Shown here: one piece after another, positions 1 to 12,900 of the stretch
Layout of the letters: every line of letters begins with the position of its first letter
Position numbering within the stretch: the stretch's first letter is position 1
Assembly: GCF_027942865.1 (NCBI RefSeq)
Contig: NC_134528.1
Location: 24,390,586 to 24,454,585 of the forward strand
Length of the DNA stretch: 64,000 nt
Direction of reading: 5' to 3'
Source: Odontesthes bonariensis
Lineage: Eukaryota; Chordata; Actinopteri; Atheriniformes; Atherinopsidae
The notes under the pieces: model-generated
Seen by the model: only the letters and a program-made list of their open reading frames with translations
The model's database searches: none
What the model was told of the DNA's origin: nothing
Made by a program: the position numbers and the translations under genes

Positions 1-949
1 AATTGGTAACCGGTAGCTTGTTTAGGGGAAACTAGCACTGTGATGCATACCTCATCTCTGACCGCCACTACATTCTGTGATGACTGCACCGCAATGTCAG
101 TTATTGGACTTTCAACACAGATGCTTGTACTAAATGATGCAGAACTAACGGAACTAGACACAGTCAGGTTAACATGAAAAATCCCATGGATTGGAAATAT
201 GTGCATGGCTGTCGACTGTCCAACTACTACCGTTGAAGATGGATCCTCTTCAAACATCCAGTGGAAAGTCAGCTTGGAAATGTTTCCATTCACCAAAGCG
301 GTAAGTCGTGTCTCTTTTCCACTTGCGATACATTCCACTGGAAGAACTCCCCTGATAATCAAACTGTACACCTCAACTGTGATAGACTGATACGCCTGGC
401 TGACAGAGTTGGAAACAGTTACACCAACGCTATAGTTCCCTGGAAATGTATAGACATGGGAGACTGAACCATCTGTAACATTTTCCTGCAAAGACCCATC
501 ACCAAAGTTAAAATACCAAATGAGACTGGTACCAGAGGCAACTTTAGCTCTAAAATCTGTAGGAGATCCAGCTTCATCCGGTCCACTGTATGTAACAACT
601 AAACCAGATATGTTCTCCATGGCTATCACAACAAGCGAGGCAGTTAGCGAAGTAACAGTGTTGCTGGCACATGCCGTGATGTTATAAACTCCTGCAGATC
701 CAAAGCTGTGGCTGACTTTGTGCTGCATGCCTTGGACAGCTTTGGAACCATCATTAAAATCCCAGGTGTAGAGAATGCCAAAAGTGAAGGGCTTGACTGA
801 AGCTTCTAGATGGAGGGTGTCTCTGACAAGGGGTTTCAAAGTTGAAGAGGAAATGACGAGGCTGCTCAACTGAGGGCGGACGTTGACCTTCATAGATACG
901 TCTGTGTTGCCATATTGGTTGGAGACTTGAACATGAAGTGTATAGTCCT
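1..949 (-). CDS. PKD1-like exon 11: several PKD repeats, continues past left edge
   Basis: From the acceptor (CATTCAAG) the minus strand stays open for 949 bp to the window edge. It encodes at least three and a half PKD repeats: [11 protein letters not shown]...[26 protein letters not shown]...[18 protein letters not shown]; a more diverged one with HWMFEEDPS; and the start of another. Many N-x-S/T sequons are present. In human PKD1 most PKD repeats are also in one very large exon, so this is probably the beginning of that exon's counterpart. Confidence 0.9.
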
Positions 950-3900
950 CTTGAATGACATGTAGAACACATGAAAAACACATTTTACCCTGAGGTACTG
1001 AATAGTAAGTATGAATAACAAACATTCAGCAGAGGTATTCTACTACTATTAGATGTCGCCAATGTATGGAATTTGTAAATCATGAATCTAGTGACTTTTA
1101 CTGGGATGTTTAGTTTTTTTGAAAGGGGGGTTGTGTGGGGTGCTTATGAGTAGTCAGAGTCTTACTTGCAGTATAAGGGCAACCTCACCAGATCCCATTG
1201 GAGCTACATATTGTGGATATTTTCATCACGCCACCTTTATACCAGACGCTTCCACAGAATGGGTCTGTGAAACACGGTCCATACTGCGTGGTGTTTCAAC
1301 CCAGAGTCATTTGGAATGCACCACAGTTTTGCTCCACCAAAATTCTGACTTGGAGGAAGTGTAAACAACGGTCTGATGCAGAAGGGACATGGTGGAAATA
1401 TACACAGCATGGCTCTTGCTAAAAACGGCATGAAATGTTTAAGTTTAGAGTGGAATTAGATGGTAATAAATGTCTTTTTCTGGCTTCCCCGATCTGCGTA
1501 GCTTTTAGCTTTAGCTAGCCCTTTAGGAAAACTTCTGGTTTTCCAAACAGAGAATACTCTGACCGCTGTCTAGTCCAGGAAAGACCCTGCTTACGCTAAA
1601 ACATCCCATCAAACAAGAAATATCCCTTAAATTCGCAATGACCTGATGTGGCATATTCATGTCTTTACCCTTGAAGCCTGGAGCAGGGCAAAAGTTGCAT
1701 CAATATTTTCTATGATATCTATTTTTCAAATATTGATAAACTTGGCTGAAAAGTTGATCATTCACAGCAGAAACACACAGTATTTTTAACCTATCAGATA
1801 ACTTTATTTAAGATTTCTTATTTCTTCAGAGGCTGAGAAAAGCCTTAATCTTTTTTTAAAAGCCTTTGATTGTAATTGGTTAAATGAAGGAAATTGAAAG
1901 GAATTTGAGAATTAGTTTAAAAGATATGTCCAAATCATGGATGGACTATTAAGCAGAAATTTAACCATCCGTTTAGAAATATTAACTGAAAGTTAAATTG
2001 ACATTTGATAAATTGGCTGTATCTTTAAAGCACCATTAACTCGACAGTAATGGAAATGTTGGGTACTTTAAGCAGCAGAGGCAAGCTGTATGAAGTTAAT
2101 GCTGTGTTAGAGCTGTGTGTCTTGCCATACAACAACTGAAAGTCCGAAATATGTATTCACCCACAAAACAGCAACTTTCTACTGTTGGAAATCTGGTTGT
2201 TGCGAGCGAGAGTAATCTAAAACACTGAGGTTGTGTGATTCAGAACTAACAAAAATACATACACTCAGAAGAGTTGTGGGTTACTACAGAGTCATGTTAC
2301 ATTTTTTTATGCTTTTATCAGTATAATCCACATAGTTTTTGTAAAATGTTCACTCTTTATTTGTTTATTTTGTTCAGTTTTAATAGTTTGTGTGAGCGTG
2401 TTTACCTGGGGTGGAATAAGTGTGATTCACTGAGTCCTGGACATACACCTGTCTCTCTAGGAGTCCTTCAATGGTCTGACATGGAGCAGACTGGGTGTGG
2501 ATGACATCACTACTGCCATCTCCAAAATCCCACCTACATGACAAGAATAGCATTGAAATATACAATAAAGAGAGACACAACTTTGTGAGTGTATTTGAAA
2601 GGTTAAAGCAATACAATGTAACTTCTCAAAAAGCCCACTATGGAGCTCCCCCTACAGGCTTGGAGGTAATGTACGGTTACACTGTCGTAAATACAACACC
2701 CTTTCGCTTTCACGTTTGTTGACGAACCGGCGAGGAGTCAGAAGGTGCAAGCTATGTCGACCGAGAAGGTAAGAGTAATCAAATGTACCTGGGAGCGTGA
2801 GAGGGGTCTATTTGTTTTTGCGGTAGGTGTGCCAGAAAGCAAGTCGAAGTACTTCCGCTCAGCTCCCGGGCCGGTCCAGCAAAGTTACATAGCGCAGTTT
2901 TTCCAACTCAGACCCCCGAAGGGCATAGGAGACAGGCCAATCGCAATATTAAAACTCATTCCAGCCGCACAATTTTTTTCAAGCTGTTATTTTAAGGTAG
3001 AAATGTTACATAGTATTGCTTTAAGTCTTAGGTGCAAAGTCTATATGCCACCATTTTTTTATCAGAGGATTACTAATGAGTATTTATTAAAAACATGACA
3101 AGAAAAATTTATTGACGAGCAACAGACCTTACTTAAGGGCCTTACTTAAAGGTAACAGGAAGAGAGATATCCACATTGACTTTTACGGCGAAGACGTGTG
3201 GAGCATCTACAGCTACAACCTCCCAAACAGACATAAACTCTGGCTGACCCTGTGGTGTCATTTCATCTGCGGTCAGCAGAATCTGCTGGCTCTGCGAGCT
3301 CACCGGGTTCGATGCTGTCAACTGGGAAAAGGTTAGGAGAGCGTTACCTTTTCAAAGAATTTTGTTTTCTGCACATGAAAAACATCAAATACAGTATAGG
3401 GAATCTAAATAAGGTTGCACATTAGCATGCATATGAAACCTTAATATAAAACACATAGTGATAATAAATACTGTCTTTCAGGAATGATACATCATGAAGA
3501 TAAAGCTGCTTACCCGGAGCTGATACTCAGCAGGTTGCTTGAACATTACACTGTAAGATTCCCCTTCATAGGCAAACTTCTCCAGACTGTCAATCACCCA
3601 AGTGAACTTTACTGAAGAACCGCTATCCACTTTGGCTTTGAATAACTATGGTGTAAAACATATGGCACATTCTATTGTAAATAGAATGGACATATCCTAT
3701 CATATCACTAAAAGGTGCTTTGGTGCTCATAAATTCACATTATTTGACAAACCACCAGTAAACCAGTACTCTATATTTCTGTATAAATATATTAAATCCG
3801 ATCCTGAGAGTAGATGAAGAGAGCCAAGTTGAACAATTGAGAAAAAAGGTTATACTTAATCATTTACTTATTGAGGAAAATGCTCAATACTGTATCTCAT

Positions 3901-6900
3901 TTCAATTATCATAGAAGTATGTAAACATTTGATTTAGGTCTCTGGTTTGACTACTTTGTTTTTCAGAAAACCCTTTGAATTCCAGTCACTTTTGATCACA
4001 CTATACATCACTTTTACTTGTCTTGCTCCATTACCCCCTTTTCCTTGAGATTCAGTTCATAGACTGGTATCATTTTTAAATCATTGTTCCATTCATAATG
4101 ACAGGCTGTCCTGGCGAAGATGGCCCAGATCCAAACCATAATACTACCCTCACCATGTATCTCAGATGGTAAAGAGTGTTTTTTACACAAGGATGCAGGG
4201 TTTTTCTTGCTACAAAACCTAATAGTTGTATTTGGGAAAAAAAACTCTATTTTGGTCTTATCCATCCCTAAAATATTAGTCCAGCAGCCTCTTTATCCAC
4301 CGTCTGGCCTTTGGAGACCATGTGAAGTCTTATGAGGAGGCTTTCTCCAGGACTAAGACTGACAACTTTACCCTGATTACCTCACAGAAAAACTATCCCA
4401 GTAAACTATCTTCTCCACCATCAACCGTCTGCTCCACCCTCTTGCTGCCTAACACACTGGGATGGACCCTGACAATGACCTCTGCTCTAAGTTCCTGGAT
4501 TTTTTCCAGGGTAAGGTGGACACCATGCATGACCCAACAACTCCTGACGCTTGCCCTTTCTCCTTCTCATGTGCCCCACACACTGGACAGACCGCCACTC
4601 CTCCTACCTCAATGCTCTCTTTCTTCATTCTCTTAAGTGGATGCTCCATTTATATCTAGGTTGGTCACCAAATCCTCTTCCTGCTCCCAAGACCCCATGC
4701 CCACGACACTGGTGAAACTGCTCGACTCAAGATCACCAACGACACTCCTTTTGGCCACAGACTCCGGTTACATCAATATAATCTTCCTCCTGGACCTCTC
4801 TGCAGCAGTGTTAATTTTGTCACACATTTTTTAATTTAGTCTTAGTCTTAGTCTTGTGTCAAAGTGCGTTCTTAGTCGTACTCAGTTTTAGTCTTTTCAC
4901 AAATCATTTTTTATTTAGTCATGATTTAGTCGACTAAAAATCCTCAACATTTTAGTCTAGTTTTAGTCAGGCGTAGGAAATTGTATTTTAGTTTAGTTTT
5001 AGTCAAAACATTTAGTCTTTAGTTTTAGTCTTTAGTCGCAATGCAAGTCCAAGTCAATCAAACTGATATCAACCTGTCTAGTTAGGACATTACTTTTTCC
5101 AACTTGAAGGCAGAACACCATTAACCTGACTCACGTCATCTGGCTGCGTTCACCAACTACACGGGGGGGCGTTCCCTTTCCTCACACAAGCATCTGAGGA
5201 GCCTGGGAGTCATATGTGTTTCGTCCGATTAGAAAATAATGAGAGCCAATCATTAATCGCTGGGTGGGACTTTGGATGAATGGGCGGCGTTATGGCTGCG
5301 TTATGGCCGCCCATTCATGCTCCAGAGGGCGGGAGTCAGGTAAGCTCTGAGCTACGTCACGGGTTGAGTCATTGGGAGTGGCTGAAGTGGCGTGTCAGTC
5401 AAGATGACGGACAGATTCTTCATCCAATCACAGCCCCAAAATAGAAAAAAATAGCCCCATTTGACATCATGTCGATTGTGGGCTCGTCCCAGATGGTATG
5501 CGAATACCAGAGGGCTGTACTTGTTTCACAAAACGCTATACAATAGCTCACAAGTATTAATAATGGTGACAAACAAATCAGGATAAACATACAGTGCTAA
5601 ATAAATCATGCTGTGTGGATGATTGTTCATATAGACAAGACACAACACCTTTCTTCATTCTCATAACTCGCCATCTCCCTGCCTGTAACTGAGAAGCAAT
5701 ACTGAAGTAATCCTACTGTTTAAATAACATGTAAAACAAAGCGGGGTAAAGTCAATATGAGAGAAGGGAAATGTTTTGCCGAAGTTTTCCTTCATTTACC
5801 ACTATGTAAAAAAAAACGCCAAACTAACGCAGCATGAGAATCCTATGCTACCTGCATGGGTGTTAGCCTACCATGCTAGCAAACTAACGTGGCGATATTA
5901 ACCTCAACCACTTTACTCACTCACCCACCAAGTTATTACAAGTGATGCTTTACCGGACAGCGTAATGTGCTGTCGTCAAACCTGACACCATGTTAAAATG
6001 TAAGCGAGTCCATCACTGAAATAGCACGACATACCCTAGTTGCTTCAACCGTCTGTTTCCATCACTTGGATGAGCATGTAAGCACTTTCACTCGGTTTAC
6101 CACATTCTGATATGAACATATTTGAACGTGACGTGTCAAATACACATTTAATCATTTTCAAAAGTTCTGGGGGATCTTCTAAATTATATGGTTGACGAAA
6201 ACAAGGGATTTTTTTTTGTTTAGTTTTTATTTCTAGCATGGCATGTTCGTCTCGTTATTGTTCGTCAACGAAATGCATCTCATGACAGACTTTTCGTTTG
6301 TGTTTTTTAAAACACTGTAGTCTCGTCATCGTCACGTCTTTTGTCATAGGGAAAGGCTCGTCAACGAACATTTTTAGTCTCGTCTCGTTTAACAAAATTA
6401 ACACTGCTCTGCAGCCTCTCACACAGTTTCCCACTCCATACAGTTTCCCACGCCATAGTCAAACAAGGTGTTTCTCAAGGCTTCATGCTCAACCCCTACT
6501 TTTCACAATCTACATGCTCCCCCTGAGTCAGATCATTCGTCAACAAAGCCTCAATTGTCATTGCTATGCTGATGACACTCAGCTGTATCTTAGCACCTCA
6601 CCATCGACCCAACTCTCCACAGTCTCTGGTCAACTGCATTCAAGACATAAAAACCTGGATGACAATTAACATGCTCAAACTCAACAGCAATAAGAGAGAG
6701 CACTTGGTTGTGGCCTCCAAGGCGTTGCTCCAGAAGTTGGGAGACCTCGTGCAACAAGTGGACAGCTGTTCCATCTCACCATCTCATGAAATTCACAATC
6801 TAGGGGTCCTCCTGGATTACACCCTCTCTTTTCAGTCACAAATCAAACCCATCACCAAGTCCGCCATTTTTCACCTTAAAAACATTTCCCGACCACCCCT

Positions 6901-9900
6901 CACTCTCTGACTCTGTGGCAGAGACCTTCATCCACGCTGTCATCACCTCCCGTCTGGACTACTGCAACGGAGCCCTGTTCGGAGTTCCCAGCAAAACCCT
7001 GGACAGGCTCCAGTATATGCAAAACTCAGCTGCTAGAGTCTTCACACACACACACCAGGTCCTGGCAGCACATCACCCCCACCCATATCCACCTCTACTG
7101 ACTCCCAGTCAACTACCACATCCATTACAAACTTCTTCTTCACACCTACATTTTGTTCAAGGTCATGGCTGTAGCCTTTCCCAGATGCTCATTTCTATTA
7201 ACAAATAAAAGACCAACTATATAATTTTTGTTCTGTTTGTTTAATTTGGTTCTCTTTATCTACCTTTAAGACTGATTCAGGTCACATTCAAGCAGACACA
7301 TAGAAAATTCTATGTATTCATGATCTGCCACGTTCTAATTTACACTAGCTTGGTAAATAAAAATACAGGGTTAAATAGGTCAAATGATTTATTTCTGCAC
7401 TTACCTGTGATGTGTGTATGAGAATCCTTAGGCATTTGCGTGGCTCTACACTAAGCCCTGTCACTGGCTCATAGCCATGAACCTCCACACTCACACTCTG
7501 AAAGCTATCTGCATCCATCACACTGATGTTGAGTGTCTGAACCCCCGATAATGGCAATACAAGAGTCACGGAGGAAAACCAATCATCATGGGACTGAGTT
7601 TTACAGTCAGGTGCAGACTCATCCACCTTTTCAGGGCAAGATTGATGAAAGGGGACGCCAGTCCGTAGCACTGGGGCTGACCATGAGCTCCTGGCTTTTT
7701 GCCCAAACAGAGCCTTGACAACAATAACAGTTGGGACATTGATTTGGACATGAATCTGGTTCTTTTCATCTGGAATAGGGTGGATGATATGAAGTCGGAA
7801 TTTAGGTCTCTGAATGTTACCTGCAGTCTCGGGCCTAATATCTGGAGCTGTGGTTGTCTCTGTGTGAGTATAGTCAAAGATGTCTTCATGTTCAGTTGCC
7901 CTGTGAAGCTTGTCAACATATAGGATTCTCAGATCACACACCGCCCCATCCACCCAATTGCTTTCTTGGGGCACTGAAGTGAGACCTCCCTCCCACCAGC
8001 CTCCCCACTCTGACCCCCTAAGGGACAGGTAACTTTGGCGCCAAGGAGAGTTTCTTGAGACATCACTATCAAGGCAGTGCAGAAATGTCCCAAAGTCAAG
8101 AGTGTGTTGCACAGCCACAATATCATCAGGGTAGACCATAATTGCTCGCTCTGGAAGAAGCACCTATTGCAGAAAAAGAAATGTAATATTTGGAATTATA
8201 GCATAAGTTCCACAATAGCTCAACGGGTTTTGGTGGAATGAAAGTCAACTCACACTCAAAGTTTTCAGTTCAGAGCTTGGGTTTATCCTCAGGGGCAAGT
8301 CTGCCACCAAGTGGTAGAAGGGAGGAAATGCTGAGTATCTAGGAGGTAGAGTGAAGCTGCGGTCTCTAGCTGTACTGTCATAAGTGCTGCATGGTCTGAT
8401 GGTGGGCACACAGCCTTCCAGCAGATGGCACCAGTAATAGCCCATGCTGCAGCCCCCTGTGGTGTTGCAGAGTGGTACAGTGGAGCAGCAGCTGTAAGGA
8501 TTAAGGAGTGAGCTGCAGCCTGACAAGTAAAGAAGGTATTATTACCAACTGCACAGCATCTCGCTTACAGTAACATCAGTGGGAAAAGTTGATCCCTACC
8601 TGGAGGTACCAAGTGGTGGGTGGGGCTGCAGTAGGGTCGAAGGATCTGGACACGGGCCAGAGAGGACACGGGGCTGGGGTGCACCACAAGTTCCACTGAT
8701 ACTAACTGACCTGCATGACTGAACCACAAGCCTGGGAATAGCAGCATCTGTGGGGATTATACCAGAATCAAACTGGTTTAATTGAACCATCTTTTCATCG
8801 TTTAATCTTTTAACTCATTATCCCAACAATTTATTCATTACTTTGACTAATTTTACCATTGGCTGCATAAATTAAATACAATTATCTCTTTCAGGTGTTT
8901 AGCTTTCAAACACTTAGCCAAATTAGCCAGTTTAACACTTCAACATTAAACTTTCACAAGTCCCCAACTATGCATCCATTCTTGTCAACTTACTATTTCA
9001 AGCATTCGTCTTTGCAATATAGCTTTTCATCACTGACCAGACATCTTAAGCTAATTATGTTAATTACTTATCCAATATTTTTGGCTAGCTAGCAATTTTG
9101 ACCATTTATAATTGATTTCAGCTAGGTTCTTTAACCATTTATCTTTTACTTTTAGTACACTATTCTCACCATTTCCCAAATGGAAAAAATGATATCTCTT
9201 ACTTTGAGCTTTTTACATTGTCTCAATGTATTTTACAAATATCAACTGTTTATTGAATCTGTTTAGCTTTTTCAGTACCCATATCAGCCAACAAGTCATG
9301 GAGTTCCTCAGGGTTCTGTGCTTGGACCGATTCTTTTCACTTTATACATGCTTCCATTAGGTAACATTATTAGAGAGCATGGTACAAATTTTCATTTATA
9401 TGCTGATGATACTCAGCTGTACTTATCTATGAAACCAGATGAAACCAATAGATTGGTCAGACTACAAGTATGTCTTAAACACATAAAGACCTGGATGACT
9501 TAGAACTGTCTGCTTCTAAATTCAGACAAAACGGAAGTTGTTATCTTTGGACTGAGCGCTTCAGGGAGAAATTGTCTAGCTATATAGTTACTCTAGATGA
9601 TATTTCCTTGGCTTCTCGTACTACAGTGAGAAACCTTGGAGTTATTTTTGACCAGGATTTATCATTTGACTCACATATAAAACAGGTTTCTAGGACTGCC
9701 TTCTTTCATCTTCGTAATATTGTTAAAATCAGGAACATCTTGTCTCAGAGTGATGCAGAAAAACTAGTCCATGCATTTGTTACTTCAAGATTGGACTACT
9801 GTAATTCTTTATTATTGGGCTGTCCCACATATTCTCTGAAAAGCCTTCAGCTGATCCAAAATGCTGCAGCCAGAGTTCTGATGAGAACTAACTGGAGAGA

Positions 9901-12900
9901 TCATATTTCTCCAGTTTTAGCTTCTCTTCATTGGCTCCCTGTTAAATTCAGAATAGAATTTAAGATTCTTCTCCTCACATATAAAGCTCTTAATGACCGA
10001 ACTCCATCATATCTTAAAGATCTCATTGTTAGATATTTTCCTAACTGAGCAGCTCCCAAACTGCAGGTTTGCTTGTGGTTCCCAGAGTTTCTAAAAGTAG
10101 AATGGGAGGCAGAGCCTTTAGTATCAGGCCCCCTCCCCTCTCTCTCCCTCCCTCTGGAATAATCTGCCAGTAAATGTCCGAGAAGACTAGGCTTAAAACT
10201 TTCCTTTTTGATAAAGCTTATACAGTGGAAACCGCTTATAGTGGTCACGGATATAGTAATCAACCGCTTATATAGATCAAAAGGCTTAGAACAGAATCAT
10301 TTCTATACAAATGCTGTTTAAATAATTTGTTTATAGTATTCAAGAAATCCGCTTATAATGTTCATTTTTGGCCATTTTATGAATGTAAACATGTGCAAAA
10401 ATAATTTTAAAACTACGTGTAGCTATTTTATTTTTTACTCCCTTGATTCCTTTCTGGACGTCTGCTTCTGCCTCGCTAGCTAACGTAACGAGTTGACACC
10501 GGGCAGCAAGCACGCAAATCATGGCTGGAAAAAGGAAGTAATTTTCTCTGAATGAAAAACGTAGTGTCCTCGAGGCGTATGACAAATTACCAGCGAAGCT
10601 TGGCATTCCTCAGGTTACCTTGTGTAGTCTAATTAAGCAACGAGAGACAGTCATGAATGCTAACGACGGAGAAAGAAAATGATGGCGGACTGCACAGTAC
10701 TGTAATTAAACTTGCATGATAATAAAATTCAGTAAATGCTGAAGCTATCCGTTTCATTTCATTTTTCTCATTGAAAAACGATACAAATGGCATTTAGATG
10801 ATATTCTGCATAAAAAAACAAGTGAAATACCTGTACTGTAATACAAATTCAGTTTTAGTAATCAACCGCTTATAGTGTTCAAATTGGCTCTGGACCAATG
10901 TGATCGCTAAGCGGTTTCCACTGTAGTTAGGGATCGTTCAGGTGATTCTGAAACATCCCATTGTCAGTATCTGGATTTTTGGTTATATTTTGTACTTAGT
11001 AATTGGTGTTTTTATTTAGTACTTTATTTCCTTTATTAGATCAGTCTTTGTTTCACCTTAGTTCTATTTATCAGTATTCAGTTATGTTTTATTTCTCCTT
11101 GTGTATTCCCTTCCCGGAAACGGGTTAAAAACGCAAAACCTTTTTGCGGATGCACTATATCGTTTAGATGGTAACGGCGTTTTGGGGGCATGAAAACACA
11201 AAAAAAGTGAAACCGCCCTCCAGAGTGGAATTCTTGAAAATGCTCCACTGTCGCGCCACCGTGTAAAGGATGAAAAACGCAAAACTGCGTTTCTCGTCAC
11301 ATAGAAATGACGTGACTGTGGTGTGTTAGGGATCACACACACGAGTAGTATCCGTTTGAGGGTCTTTTATTAAACACTTTCAACTCGGCACACATACATG
11401 TTCAACAGGGTTGCCTCTCTATCACTCTAGTCAGTAGTTATGATCTCGCGAGTGTCACTACCTAATCTCGCGATAGGTTACTTTTCTTATAAGAACACTA
11501 CATCTTCCCTCTTTTTTTTTAATAATGAACTTTCTGGTGGTAGACTTAAACAAAAAATAAATCAGATCTACTTCAATGTAGCTATACTGTCAACATAAGT
11601 GTTCTTCCTTTAGATCAGAATGGAAAAAAAAAAAATAAACTTCTGTTTTAAACTAAACTTAAAAGTATTCACCCTTCCCTCTTTTTAAACGACAGAATCA
11701 TTTTTTTTCCTTTTTTTTTCTTTTAAGCAAAGTTAAAGTTCAGGTAAACATCACATAGTCCTTCTGCCATGCAGGTTGAGCCCTGACACGAGTCGACTTC
11801 ACAGGAACATCAGGTGCAGCTGTCATGGGCCCTGGACCTATGGAAGGGGAGGAATGGGTGGTTATGGGAATGGTGACAGGGACAGACTCAGCTGGTGTGA
11901 GAACTGGGTTTGGAATGGAGGGGGCGCTGAGACTGGCATCGCCACTGAACCTCTTCACATGAGCGGCATTTCTCATTTTGGGTGGGCTGTTGGGTTGTTG
12001 AATTATGACTGCATTTCCTTGTTTACTGATGACTTCATATGGCTGTGACTCGAAGTTGGGGTCTAGCTTGTTGGACTTGTGTAGGTTCTTGCAAAGAACG
12101 GTGTCTCCTGGTTGTATTTCCTGATCCTTGGCTCCTCTTCTCTGATTAGCAGCAATGTTGCGTTTCAACTTGTGCAAAGCGTCCTTGTCATGAATTTCCT
12201 CTGAGGCAGCTGCATGGGGTTCATCACTGTCAGCAGGTCTACCGGTGAAACTGGGCAGTTTGTCGCGGAGATCTCTGTTCATCAACAGCTTTGCCGGGGA
12301 CACTCCTGTGACTGCATGAGGAGTGGTCCGGTAGTGGAACAGAAAACTTTTCAGTGCAACCTTCCAATCCTTCTTTTCAATCTTGGCTATTTTGACTGAT
12401 TTCAGAATTGTTCTGTTAAATCTTTCCACTTCTCCGTTTGACTGAGGCCAATATGGTACTCCTTTCAGTTGCATGATGCCATGCGCGGTGAGGTAATCAT
12501 GGAACTCTCTGGATGCAAACGGTTGTCCGTTGTCGCTTCTCAGATACTTGGGATAGCCATGAATTTGGAACATCATTTCGAGAGCATTGATCACATTGGT
12601 TGCATTTGTGACCTTCATGTAGGCAACTTCGGGCCACCTGGAGTAGTAGTCAACTACAGCAAGCAGATAGTTACCTTCAGAGATGCTCAGTAGGTCAACT
12701 GCCAGGTAAATCCAGGGCTGGTCTGGCAATGGCGTGCGCTCTAACTCTTCTGGTGGAGCGTTCTTGCCAATCACTTGACATGGGTAGCATTGTTTGATTT
12801 GCTTTTCCACCATTTTGTCAATTTCAGGCCACCAGACTTTGGTTCGCAGTCGGTTCTTTGTTCGCACAATCCCTTGATGTCCTTCATGTCCTAACTGTAG

